Source of the DNA: an uncultured Bacilli bacterium
GTDB lineage: Bacteria; Bacillota_I; Bacilli_A; RF39; UBA660
DNA length: 28,273 nucleotides
Assembly: GCA_947628245.1 (NCBI GenBank)
Contig: CANQZH010000002.1
Coordinates: 1 to 28,273 of the forward strand
Direction: 5' to 3'
In this document: positions 1 to 6,576 of the stretch, one piece after another
Numbering within the stretch: position 1 is the stretch's first letter
Layout of the letters: every line of letters starts with the position of its first letter
The notes under the pieces: generated by a model
What the model was told of the DNA's origin: nothing
Database searches by the model: none
Seen by the model: only the letters and a program-made list of their open reading frames with translations
Program-made: the position numbers and the translations under genes

Positions 1-235
1 CTTTTTGAGGCATTTCATCTAATTCTTGTTCTCCATTATAAAAGGCAAAAATTATATCAGCATTTCCATAATAATTTACTTTCCCACTCATCATTCTAAA
101 ACTTACTTCACTACTAAAACTTGCAAATGTTTTATATAAAAGTAATGATATTCCTACTATTGTTATTATTCCTAAACTTATAAGTATCATTTTTCTTCTT
201 GTTACTTTCTTATCTTTAAAACTTTCTAATTTCAT
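1..235 (-). CDS. Surface protein, N-terminal fragment (runs off left edge)
   Basis: This is a partial gene: 78 codons from ATG at 235, with no stop before the window edge. The product starts with a short basic head (MKLESFKDKK), followed by a single hydrophobic segment at about residues 16-35 (MILISLGIITIVGISLL). It then has a YKTFASF junction and an extracytoplasmic start ending at ELDEMPQK. The ribosome site AGGAAGG (244-250) lies 8 bases before the ATG. This membrane-anchored architecture is familiar from multi-copy uncharacterised surface proteins of uncultured Bacilli, recognised from memory. The gene at the right edge of the window seems to be the missing downstream part of a relative. 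Its promoter holds a ten-G run and may be phase-variable. Function is unknown; adhesion or antigenic variation is inference only. Confidence 0.75.
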   Translation of the reverse strand, partial: MKLESFKDKKVTRRKMILISLGIITIVGISLLLYKTFASFSSEVSFRMMSGKVNYYGNADIIFAFYNGEQELDEMPQK

Positions 236-263
236 ATGCTATACCTTCCTTTACTATACATAA

Positions 264-295
264 ATTTTAACATATGACCCCCCCCCCTATGTCAA
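264..295 (-). promoter_or_regulatory. Promoter with G10 homopolymer in the spacer
   Basis: On the minus strand a perfect -35 TTGACA (295-290) is followed by TA, ten G (287-278) and TCATATGTTAAAAT. Two -10 candidates exist: TATGTT (274-269) at spacer 15, and TAAAAT (269-264) with an extended TG, at spacer 20. Neither is at the optimal 17, but losing three G would put TAAAAT at 17, and gaining two would do the same for TATGTT. The transcript leads into the surface protein at 235. No other G/C run of this length was seen in the window. Confidence 0.7.
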
Positions 296-298
296 CAG

Positions 299-338
299 TT
301 TTTTTGCAATTTTTTTAATTTTTTTTATTTTGCTTTTT
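299..338 (-). promoter_or_regulatory. Phased A-tracts upstream of the -35 (UP-element-like)
   Basis: On the minus strand, A-runs of 7 (305-299), 7 (316-310) and 8 (326-319), then shorter runs, sit directly upstream of the TTGACA at 295. Their centres are about 10-11 bases apart, so they share a helical face. Such arrays bend DNA and bind the RNA polymerase alpha C-terminal domain, so this should be a strong promoter when the spacer is permissive. Confidence 0.5.
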
Positions 339-368
339 ATAGTATTATCTTTTTTACTATTTTTAATA

Positions 369-388
369 CTACGTCATACTATGTCATA
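369..388 (-). repeat. Two tandem 10-bp repeats upstream of the surface-protein promoter
   Basis: Minus strand TATGACATAG (388-379) is followed at once by TATGACGTAG (378-369), differing at one base. The core GACATAG recurs at the -35 itself (TTGACATAG, 295-287). This could be a regulator site with one half over the promoter, or chance in AT-rich DNA. The rest of 236-424 shows nothing else recognisable and no convincing terminator for the gene ending at 425. Confidence 0.3.
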
Positions 389-424
389 TTTAATATATCA
401 TAAAAAGAAGATATTATCAATTTC

Positions 425-1054
425 TTATTTTTTAGTTACTTCATAACTTTTATCAATTAATTCATAAATAGTATTTATATCTAATCTACCATCTAAAATA
501 ATTGTTACCCAATATTTTTTATTCATATGATAACCTGGAAAAATATTAATATTATCAACAACATTTAAACATTTTAAATTAATAACATCTACTTTCCTTT
601 TACTATCTATTCCTAATTTATTTTCTTCAATATTCATAATTAAACCATACCATTTATTGTTTTCTTTATGTCTCCAAATAGCACAATCAGGTAAATTATC
701 CCATAAATACTCTAACTCATCATTATACTTTTCTTTAATATAAGAAATAACTAATAATAGTTGATTACTAACACACTTATCAACAATTTCTTTAATTTTA
801 TTTTCATACTTTTTCCTAATTCTTCCCACAAAACTCCCATTAGACTCTAAAACATCAACTAAACTATACTCTAAACTACTTTCTAAATCTATAAGTTTAG
901 TATAACTATCTTTACCAATATTAACAATAATTTTAAAATTTTCATCATCTAACTTTTCTTCTAAAACATAATTATCATTTTCTTTAACAAAACCATTTTT
1001 AATTAAACAATCTTCATTTATCTTTAAATAACCTAACTTCCTCAAAAAAATCAA
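425..1054 (-). CDS. MmcQ/YjbR-like protein
   Basis: The product is 209 aa. The C-terminal half (about residues 100-209) is a typical MmcQ/YjbR domain, with LPDCAIWRHKENNKWYGLIM, VDVINLKC, FPGYHMNKKYWVTI and a final helix LIDKSYEV. The N-terminal 95 residues resemble the extension in the longer Firmicutes members. These proteins have a fold like type III secretion chaperones and double-wing DNA-binding proteins; their cellular role is unsettled. The longest frame starts at TTG (1054), overlapping the TGA of the upstream gene as TTGA. The only Shine-Dalgarno-like AAGGG lies immediately before that TTG, so a second TTG three codons on (1045) has better spacing. The gene is probably co-transcribed with the hypothetical gene at 1051-1587. 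Confidence 0.8.
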   Translation of the reverse strand: MIFLRKLGYLKINEDCLIKNGFVKENDNYVLEEKLDDENFKIIVNIGKDSYTKLIDLESSLEYSLVDVLESNGSFVGRIRKKYENKIKEIVDKCVSNQLLLVISYIKEKYNDELEYLWDNLPDCAIWRHKENNKWYGLIMNIEENKLGIDSKRKVDVINLKCLNVVDNINIFPGYHMNKKYWVTIILDGRLDINTIYELIDKSYEVTKK

Positions 1055-1587
1055 CCCTTAATTAACCGTTCAATAGCTTCTTTTAATAAATTTAATTCTT
1101 TAGCTTTCTTTAAAGCCACAAAATTTAATAAATAGCTTTCAACATATTTATATTCATCATCTTTATTAGGATTATCTTTTAAAATAATTCTTTCTTTACT
1201 AACATATAAAACTTTATCTATCTTTAAAAACTTTTCTACTGTCCATTTAATAGTAGTATACTTTAAATATTCCTCATCAATTAATATTAAAGCATCTTTA
1301 CTAAATTGAATAATTCTTGGATCATATAAATTATAAAAATCTGCCATTTCTTTTGGATTAAAATTAATACTTAATAAATCAGCTGATTTTTTTAATATTT
1401 CTAAAAGAACATCAAATGAATGAATATTTTCTAATAAAACTTGAAAACAATCAGCTTTAATATAAAACCCATTTTCATAAACATCACAATTATTTTCTAT
1501 AATATAATTTAAAAATAATTTCATCTTAGGATGTTTCTTTAATTTACTTTTATCATCAATTCCAATCATATTTAACAATTCATTCAT
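1051..1587 (-). CDS. Hypothetical protein, translationally coupled to the YjbR-like gene
   Basis: A 178-aa soluble protein I do not recognise. It is rich in Leu, Lys, Asn and Asp, with no signal peptide, membrane segment, cysteine pair or nucleotide-binding motif visible. The ATG at 1587 is preceded by GGTGG at a good distance. Its TGA (1053-1051) overlaps the TTG start of the downstream YjbR-like gene, so the two are probably one operon and translationally coupled. The sequence looks mixed alpha/beta (ADLLSINFNPKEMADF, RIIQFSKDALILIDEEYL). No function can be assigned. Confidence 0.65.
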   Translation of the reverse strand: MNELLNMIGIDDKSKLKKHPKMKLFLNYIIENNCDVYENGFYIKADCFQVLLENIHSFDVLLEILKKSADLLSINFNPKEMADFYNLYDPRIIQFSKDALILIDEEYLKYTTIKWTVEKFLKIDKVLYVSKERIILKDNPNKDDEYKYVESYLLNFVALKKAKELNLLKEAIERLIKG

Positions 1588-1645
1588 TTAAAACACCACC
1601 CACTTAAATAATACTCTATATTTTTAAATAAAAAAAGAAAAAATT

Positions 1646-1654
1646 TGTTATAAT
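1646..1654 (+). promoter_or_regulatory. Extended -10 promoter of the micro-ORF at 1677
   Basis: TGTTATAAT is a perfect extended -10 (TG at 1646-1647, TATAAT 1649-1654). The upstream DNA is A-rich with no clear -35, as expected for extended -10 promoters. It is followed by GGAGAA (1665-1670) and an ATG at 1677. Confidence 0.6.
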
Positions 1655-1676
1655 AAGATTGATTGGAGAAAAAAAT

Positions 1677-1805
1677 ATGAAAAAGAAACTAAGTAAAGAA
1701 TTAAAAGCATCTTTAAAAGAAATAAAAGATTATGAAAAAGGTAAAATTAAATTAGATACTTATAAAGATGTAAAAGATTTAAGAAAATCTTTATTAAAAA
1801 AGTAA
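1677..1805 (+). CDS. Micro-ORF, antitoxin-like (no toxin partner)
   Basis: A 42-aa, highly charged, probably helical protein: MKKKLSKELKASLKEIKDYE, then KGKIKLDTYKDVKDLRKSLL and KK. It has its own extended -10 promoter, a GGAGAA ribosome site 6 bases before the ATG, and a terminator right after the stop, so it looks like a real single-gene unit. The pattern (amphipathic helix, E-x-G-K-I, then a T/S-Y-x-x-V-x-D-L-x-x tail) resembles the C-terminal half of short RelB/DinJ-type antitoxins that normally precede a RelE-family toxin. No toxin frame follows on the plus strand. It may be an orphan antitoxin, a remnant, or an unrelated small protein; the family call is low confidence. Confidence 0.55.
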   Translation: MKKKLSKELKASLKEIKDYEKGKIKLDTYKDVKDLRKSLLKK

Positions 1806-1816
1806 GCTTAAAAAAA

Positions 1817-1846
1817 TTCTTCCCAAAGGAAGAACTTTTTATTTTC
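1817..1846. terminator. Bidirectional intrinsic terminator
   Basis: Stem TTCTTCC (1817-1823), loop CAAA, stem GGAAGAA (1828-1834). A T-tract follows on the plus strand (1836-1840), and the A-run at 1811-1816 gives a T-run on the minus strand. It ends the micro-ORF (+), and on the minus strand the membrane-protein gene whose stop is at 1839. Confidence 0.85.
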
Positions 1847-2279
1847 TTTTAGTATATTTAACATCACTTAAATATTTTTTAAATGCTAAATATGCACATA
1901 TAGTTGAAACTATAACTCCTAATATAGATTGATAAACAGCAGTTACTATTACACTTAAAGTTCTAGTATCAATCTTTAAAACATTTTCAATTAATAAAAT
2001 AACAAATACTAATCCTATAACACCCGCTAAAATTAAATAAGGTAAAACTCTTTTAAATATTTCAATAAAAGAAATTTTTCTCTTTATTTGTTTAGAACCC
2101 ATCTTTAAAACAACTAAACAATTAAGAAAAGTTGGTACTATACAACACATAGCCCCTCCAAAATAATTAGGAATAGCATCCTCTTTATTAACCCCTACTA
2201 ACATCGTTAGTAAAAAACCTAAAAATAAGCCGACAATAACACCAGGTACTAATAATTTAACAATTTCTTTATTTTTCAT
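1839..2279 (-). CDS. Small four-helix membrane protein, end of the ACP-buk operon
   Basis: A 146-aa integral membrane protein with about four predicted helices. They lie at about residues 8-30 (LLVPGVIVGLFLGFLLTMLV), 40-60 (GGAMCCIVPTFLNCLVVL), 78-97 (LPYLILAGVIGLVFVILLI) and 110-132. It ends in a basic tail (KKYLSDVKYTKRK). AGGAGAT sits just before the ATG at 2279, inside the last codons of the butyrate kinase gene, and the gap to that gene is 8 bases, so it is co-transcribed. A strong terminator follows. I recognise no family. Its position suggests a membrane role tied to the acid-handling enzymes, such as uptake or efflux of a short-chain acid, but this is inference. Confidence 0.7.
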   Translation of the reverse strand: MKNKEIVKLLVPGVIVGLFLGFLLTMLVGVNKEDAIPNYFGGAMCCIVPTFLNCLVVLKMGSKQIKRKISFIEIFKRVLPYLILAGVIGLVFVILLIENVLKIDTRTLSVIVTAVYQSILGVIVSTICAYLAFKKYLSDVKYTKRK

Positions 2280-2287
2280 ATAATCTC

Positions 2288-3391
2288 CTACAATCCTTTA
2301 AATACTGGCTCTCCACTATAACTCTTAGAAGATTCAATACCACTTAATACTCTAAATGCTCCACTAGCTAAAGCCTCTAATTCAAACTCACCAGGCATTA
2401 CCACAACTTTTGTTAATTTTTTAATATATTTACTTAATTTCTTAACATAGTAAGGATCATTAGCAATCCCCCCAGTTAAAATAATAGCACTACAATTTCC
2501 TTTTAAAGAAACAAACATCGCTCCAACTTGTTTGGCAATTTGATAAATCATTGCATCATATATAATCTGAGCTTTTTGATTACCTTCACTAATCATTTTA
2601 GTAACTTCTTTAATATCATCAGTTCCTAAATGAGCCATTATTCCCCCATTTTTATTAATCAAAGCCTTAATCTCATCTTCACTATACTTACCACTAAAAC
2701 AAAGATTAATTAATGGTTTAGCTGGAATAAAACCACTTCGATTAGGAGCCATTGGACCATCACCATTAACAATATCATTACAATCAATCATTTTCCCGTG
2801 ATTATGAGCCGCAACTGAAATACCTCCTCCAGCATGCACAATTATTAAATTTAAATCTTCATATTTACTATTAATCTTTTTAGCATACCTAATTCCAATT
2901 TCTTTTTGATTTAAGGCGTGAATTCGACTTTCCCGATAAATTCCTGGAATCCCCGTAATTCGAGCTTCTAAAATAAACTCATCAACATCCGGTGGATTCA
3001 CACAAAAAGAAGGTTTAGAATATTTTAAGCCTAACTCATATGCAATAACAATTCCTAAAGCAGAAGGATGTTTAACAATTCTCATACTCTTAGCATCATC
3101 ATACATTAACTCATTAATTAAATAAGTTCCTCCAACACAACATTGTAGGGAACCACCCCGTCCTGAAAAAGCATCAATTGTTTCAATATCAATATTATTA
3201 TCTTTTAAAGCCTTTAAAACCGTCTTTAATCTAAACTCTCTTTGATCACTTATCTCCTTAAAAGATTTAAGTTCATCACTACTATGATTAATGCTTTCCT
3301 TAAAAACACATTCATCATTATCAAATACCCCAATTTTAGTACTAGTAGAACCAGGATTAATTGCTAAAATTCGATAACAATTTTTATTCAT
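2288..3391 (-). CDS. buk: Butyrate kinase
   Basis: A 367-aa member of the acetate/butyrate kinase (ASKHA) family: butyryl phosphate + ADP to butyrate + ATP, reversible, cytoplasmic. Visible signatures are the N-terminal phosphate loop INPGSTSTKIG (11-21), NPPDVDEF (132-139), RIHALNQKEIG (156-166), IIVHAGGGISVAAHNHG (183-199), DGPMAPNRSG (211-220) and the adenosine motif ILTGGIAND (304-312). Length and motif spacing match butyrate kinase rather than acetate kinase. It overlaps the end of the phosphate acyltransferase gene by 8 bases (ATG at 3391 inside the last codons of that gene), so the two are translationally coupled. Branched-chain or other short acids are possible substrates, since this family is not strict. 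The direction in this cell, ATP production or acid activation, cannot be read from sequence. Confidence 0.93.
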   Translation of the reverse strand: MNKNCYRILAINPGSTSTKIGVFDNDECVFKESINHSSDELKSFKEISDQREFRLKTVLKALKDNNIDIETIDAFSGRGGSLQCCVGGTYLINELMYDDAKSMRIVKHPSALGIVIAYELGLKYSKPSFCVNPPDVDEFILEARITGIPGIYRESRIHALNQKEIGIRYAKKINSKYEDLNLIIVHAGGGISVAAHNHGKMIDCNDIVNGDGPMAPNRSGFIPAKPLINLCFSGKYSEDEIKALINKNGGIMAHLGTDDIKEVTKMISEGNQKAQIIYDAMIYQIAKQVGAMFVSLKGNCSAIILTGGIANDPYYVKKLSKYIKKLTKVVVMPGEFELEALASGAFRVLSGIESSKSYSGEPVFKGL

Positions 3392-4394
3392 CTTTTAAAT
3401 CACCTGCTCTAACAATTGAAAATAAAATGTTGCCAACTAACTCAGATACTGGAGCACTTCTAGAACAATCACTACAAATCTTTTTAAAACCTTGTAATAA
3501 AGGTCCATAAGCATCAGCCGTTCCAAAAGTTTGAATTAACTTAACTCCAATATTACCAGCATTTAAATCTGGAAAAATCAAAATATTAGCTTTACCAGCA
3601 ACTTCACTTTCTCTTTTAACTTTTTTCAAAGCAACATCCGGATTAATAGCCGAATCTAATTGAAATTCTCCATCAATTTTTAAATCAGGACGTCTTTCAG
3701 AAGCTAACTTTACAGCCATTTTAACTTTTTCAACTAACTCTCCACTACCTGAACCATCAGTTGAATAAGAAAGCATTGCACATCTAGGTTCCCAACCAGT
3801 CACACTTTTAATCGTATCACAAGTACTAATCGCAATACTAGCAAGTTCACTAGCACTAGGATTTGGACAAACGGCACAATCACCTACCGCAATTAAATTA
3901 CTACCATCACTAAAAGTATAATTAGGAAGTTTAGCAATACCTACTGATGAAGCAACTTCTAATTCACTTTTTAAACCAACAATCGTCTGAGCAGCATAAA
4001 TAATATCACCAGTTGCACTATTAATACCAGCAAAAGTAACATCAACTTCATCAACAGCTTCCATCATTAAAGCAAAATATAATGGATCACTCATTCTTCT
4101 TTTTAAAGACTTTTCTCCATATACAATATTAGGTAACTTTAAATATTTTTTTAAAATTTTTTCTTGTAAAGCCTCATCATTATTATCAATATACTCCCAT
4201 TTACTATCATCAATTCCATTAGTTTTACATAAATCTTTAACTTCATTAATATTACCAACAATCAAAGCCTTACAATAACCACCATTTACTACTTCATCAA
4301 TTGCTTTAACCATTTTTAAATCATTAGCTTCAGGAAAGGCTACAACCTGAGGTCTAGCCTTTGCCTTAGCCCTAACAGTATCCATTAAATCCAT
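3384..4394 (-). CDS. pta: Phosphate acetyl/butyryltransferase
   Basis: PTA/PTB family enzyme that interconverts acyl-CoA and acyl phosphate, cytoplasmic. Seen are VVAFPEANDLKMVKAIDEV near the N-terminus, DVTFAGINSATGDIIYA, NPSASELASIA, MLSYSTDGSGSGE, PDLKIDGEFQLDSAI and the conserved FPDLNAGNIGVKLIQ...AYGPLLQG. Length (336 aa from ATG 4394) and the C-terminal block are closer to phosphate acetyltransferase than to the shorter Clostridium Ptb, so acyl specificity is open. I chose ATG 4394 because GGTGAT precedes it at about 5 bases. A GTG at 4403 would add three residues and overlap the upstream stop. It lies between the hydrolase gene and buk, with the buk start inside its last codons. Together with buk it forms the usual acyl-CoA/acid pair. 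Confidence 0.88.
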   Translation of the reverse strand: MDLMDTVRAKAKARPQVVAFPEANDLKMVKAIDEVVNGGYCKALIVGNINEVKDLCKTNGIDDSKWEYIDNNDEALQEKILKKYLKLPNIVYGEKSLKRRMSDPLYFALMMEAVDEVDVTFAGINSATGDIIYAAQTIVGLKSELEVASSVGIAKLPNYTFSDGSNLIAVGDCAVCPNPSASELASIAISTCDTIKSVTGWEPRCAMLSYSTDGSGSGELVEKVKMAVKLASERRPDLKIDGEFQLDSAINPDVALKKVKRESEVAGKANILIFPDLNAGNIGVKLIQTFGTADAYGPLLQGFKKICSDCSRSAPVSELVGNILFSIVRAGDLKDE

Positions 4395-4399
4395 AGTAA

Positions 4400-6208
4400 T
4401 CACCGATAAATATAATCTCCATCTTCATATCTAGGTGGAATTTCTGGAACTAATAAATATGATTCATACTTACCACCTGTATGAATAATGTGTTCACCTT
4501 TATTTTCAGGGAACCATACTAAAGGTTCAAACCATTCATCTCTAATATAACGTCCCGCAATTTGTAATTGTAATTTTTGACCTTTATGCCAAATTCTTGA
4601 TAATGGCCAAATTTCAATATCAACTGGTACAATTTCTCCTGGTTTTAACTTTTCAACTCGATCGTGAGTATGAACAGGTTGATAAGGTGTTGATTTTTCT
4701 TCATCTAAATGTCTAGCAGACACTCTTAGTTTACCCCAAGCACCAGGATGACGTTCAGAGCCAAAGATTGTTACTGGAAGTTCTTCACCCTTAGTTGATA
4801 ACTTCTTAATTGTAATAAATAAATCCATATCATCATTACCTTTAGCCTCAACAAACATTCTAAGTTTCATATAACCAGTAAGTTCCGTATCTTTTCTAAA
4901 AGTATACTCAAAAGTAGTTAAACCTTTCTCGCCATCATAACTAACACTACTAGCATTTTTAACAGGTGCATCACCTAATTTATGAGTACTAGCATTTAAA
5001 TATAATTTCTTATAAACCGTTCTTGCAAGAGGCCATTCATTTTCTGGACGATTAGTTTGATAAGGATATTCAAAAGCATCCATAACTTCCATTCTAATTC
5101 TAGGAGTTAATTCCCAACCATTATATATACCCTTTAAATAACGATCAAAAAATAACTTTAAATCTTGTAACCATTTAGAATTATATGTATCAGGCCATTC
5201 AAATACTTGATGACAACGCATCCATTTCTTTCTTGATTTAATATTTTTAAAACCTTCCCAACTTCCTCTTAAATGGAAATGATTCCAATTACAAGTCATA
5301 TATACTGGAATATTAATATTTTCATAATGAGGAATTTTATCTTGCCAATAAGGACTTGTAACAAAAGGTTCTTTCTTAGCCATCGCAACTGTATTATCAA
5401 TATAACCTCTTCCTTGAGCCGCAATAACAATTGAACCACCAAAGAAACCAGGAATACCACCTTCCATAATACTTTCACGATATTGATCACCTGTAGCTTC
5501 CCAAGGAGCAATACAAACTAAATGAGGTGGACACTCAGCAGCAATTCGCCATTGACTCATTGCAACCCCAGAATTACCAAATAAGGCAATTTTACCATTA
5601 CACCATTTTTCTTTAGCAGCCCACTCAATAAAGTCATAACCATCTCTTCCCTCTTGAGTACCAAATTGTTGTTGGTCACCTTCACTATTTCCAATACCAC
5701 GAGGATCAACATTAGCTACAGCATAACCTTGATAACACCAATATAAAGGGTCAGATGATTCAAACTTACAAACATTAGATACAGCACCAGTCGGAACACC
5801 CATTGGTCTAAAAATTTGAACTGGTTGATGCCAAGGTTGTTTACCAAAGAATGACCAACTAATAATTAGAGGAACTGGTGTTTTTAAAGCACTAGCTGGA
5901 ATATAAATATCAGCATAAATAGTTACTCCATCTCTCATCTTAACTGGTCTATCTTGTAAACAAATAACCCGTTTTTCATCATCAACATAATACTCTTTAG
6001 TTTCAATAGGAACTAAAATACAATAATTAGCAGCTTCCTCCCTAGAAAGCTTAGCAAATTCTTCCTTAGGAATAGGCTGAGTCATCTTTGTAAAAATAAC
6101 ATCACAACTAGTCCCATCAGGATATTTAACATTAACAATTTTTTCATCTCTTTTAGGCATCTCTCTTGGTAGAGATAATTCATTTTCAATTGGCTTTTTT
6201 TCTTTCAA
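4400..6208 (-). CDS. CocE/NonD-family alpha/beta hydrolase (X-Pro dipeptidyl-peptidase-like)
   Basis: A 602-aa cytoplasmic hydrolase; no signal peptide. Residues about 80-360 form the alpha/beta-hydrolase fold (VKMRDGVTIYADIYIP, then YAVANVDPRGIGNSEG). The nucleophile elbow is GNSGVAMSQW with Ser213; related CocE-like proteins carry GNSWLA here. Residues about 370-600 are the C-terminal jelly-roll (PepX_C-type) domain. A likely catalytic His is H334 (WMRCHQVFEWPD). Where relatives usually have an acidic residue before the helix ending RGSFEGF, this protein has CNWNHFHLRGSWEGF, so I could not place the Asp. Family members cleave esters, amides or prolyl peptides, and the substrate cannot be told here. 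It lies between the acyl carrier protein and the phosphate acyltransferase genes, which suggests an acyl substrate. Confidence 0.85.
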   Translation of the reverse strand: MKEKKPIENELSLPREMPKRDEKIVNVKYPDGTSCDVIFTKMTQPIPKEEFAKLSREEAANYCILVPIETKEYYVDDEKRVICLQDRPVKMRDGVTIYADIYIPASALKTPVPLIISWSFFGKQPWHQPVQIFRPMGVPTGAVSNVCKFESSDPLYWCYQGYAVANVDPRGIGNSEGDQQQFGTQEGRDGYDFIEWAAKEKWCNGKIALFGNSGVAMSQWRIAAECPPHLVCIAPWEATGDQYRESIMEGGIPGFFGGSIVIAAQGRGYIDNTVAMAKKEPFVTSPYWQDKIPHYENINIPVYMTCNWNHFHLRGSWEGFKNIKSRKKWMRCHQVFEWPDTYNSKWLQDLKLFFDRYLKGIYNGWELTPRIRMEVMDAFEYPYQTNRPENEWPLARTVYKKLYLNASTHKLGDAPVKNASSVSYDGEKGLTTFEYTFRKDTELTGYMKLRMFVEAKGNDDMDLFITIKKLSTKGEELPVTIFGSERHPGAWGKLRVSARHLDEEKSTPYQPVHTHDRVEKLKPGEIVPVDIEIWPLSRIWHKGQKLQLQIAGRYIRDEWFEPLVWFPENKGEHIIHTGGKYESYLLVPEIPPRYEDGDYIYR

Positions 6209-6228
6209 TTTAAATTCCCTTCCTTCTT

Positions 6229-6471
6229 TTAATTTTCAATTTGCTTAGCAATAATACCAGCAGCTTCACTAATAGTATTAGCATGCATTAATTCAGTATA
6301 CTTAATATAACAATCATACTCTTCTTCAAGTTCTGATATAATTCCAGCCATTTCTAAACTCTTCAAATCAATATCAGTCTTAATATTAGTATTACCAGAT
6401 AAGGTATCTTCTGAAACACCCAATACCTTAGCCGTTTTAGTAATAAGCTTTTGTAAAATTTCTTCTTCCAT
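6229..6471 (-). CDS. acpP: Acyl carrier protein
   Basis: An 80-aa acyl carrier protein-like domain. The phosphopantetheine site is D-L-K-S-L-E-M-A with Ser38, where the usual form is D-S-L; the residue before Ser is Lys, which is uncommon. The rest follows the four-helix pattern: ILQKLITKTAKVLGV, loop, helix II from Ser38, and ISEAAGIIAKQIEN. It has an excellent ribosome site AAAGGAGG just before the ATG and is the first gene of the operon ACP, hydrolase, phosphate acyltransferase, butyrate kinase, membrane protein. No other fatty-acid synthesis gene is near except acpS at 8027, whose product would add its cofactor. It may be a dedicated carrier for this operon rather than the housekeeping ACP, so the symbol is tentative. 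Confidence 0.82.
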   Translation of the reverse strand: MEEEILQKLITKTAKVLGVSEDTLSGNTNIKTDIDLKSLEMAGIISELEEEYDCYIKYTELMHANTISEAAGIIAKQIEN

Positions 6472-6544
6472 TTAGCATCCTCCTTTATTATAAATTTTAC
6501 CACATAATTACAAATAAAACATTATTTTTTTAAACTTATCCAAA

Positions 6545-6568
6545 ATAAAAAAGCAATTAAGCTTTTTT
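6545..6568 (-). terminator. Intrinsic terminator of the DUF4143 ATPase gene
   Basis: Minus strand stem AAAAAAGC (6568-6561), loop TTAATT, stem GCTTTTTT (6554-6547), continuing into T/A-rich DNA. It lies 9 bases after the ATPase stop at 6577 and upstream of the acyl carrier protein gene, separating the two transcripts. Confidence 0.7.
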
Positions 6569-6576
6569 CAAATAAA

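Noticed and set aside
327..370. Inverted repeat TAGTATT/AATACTA as a terminator for the YjbR-like gene
   Set aside because: No T-tract follows on either strand and the loop is long.
5296..5511. 71-aa minus-strand frame inside the CocE-type hydrolase gene
   Set aside because: It is a shifted frame of a clear gene, low-complexity Leu/Ile/Val, with no ribosome site.
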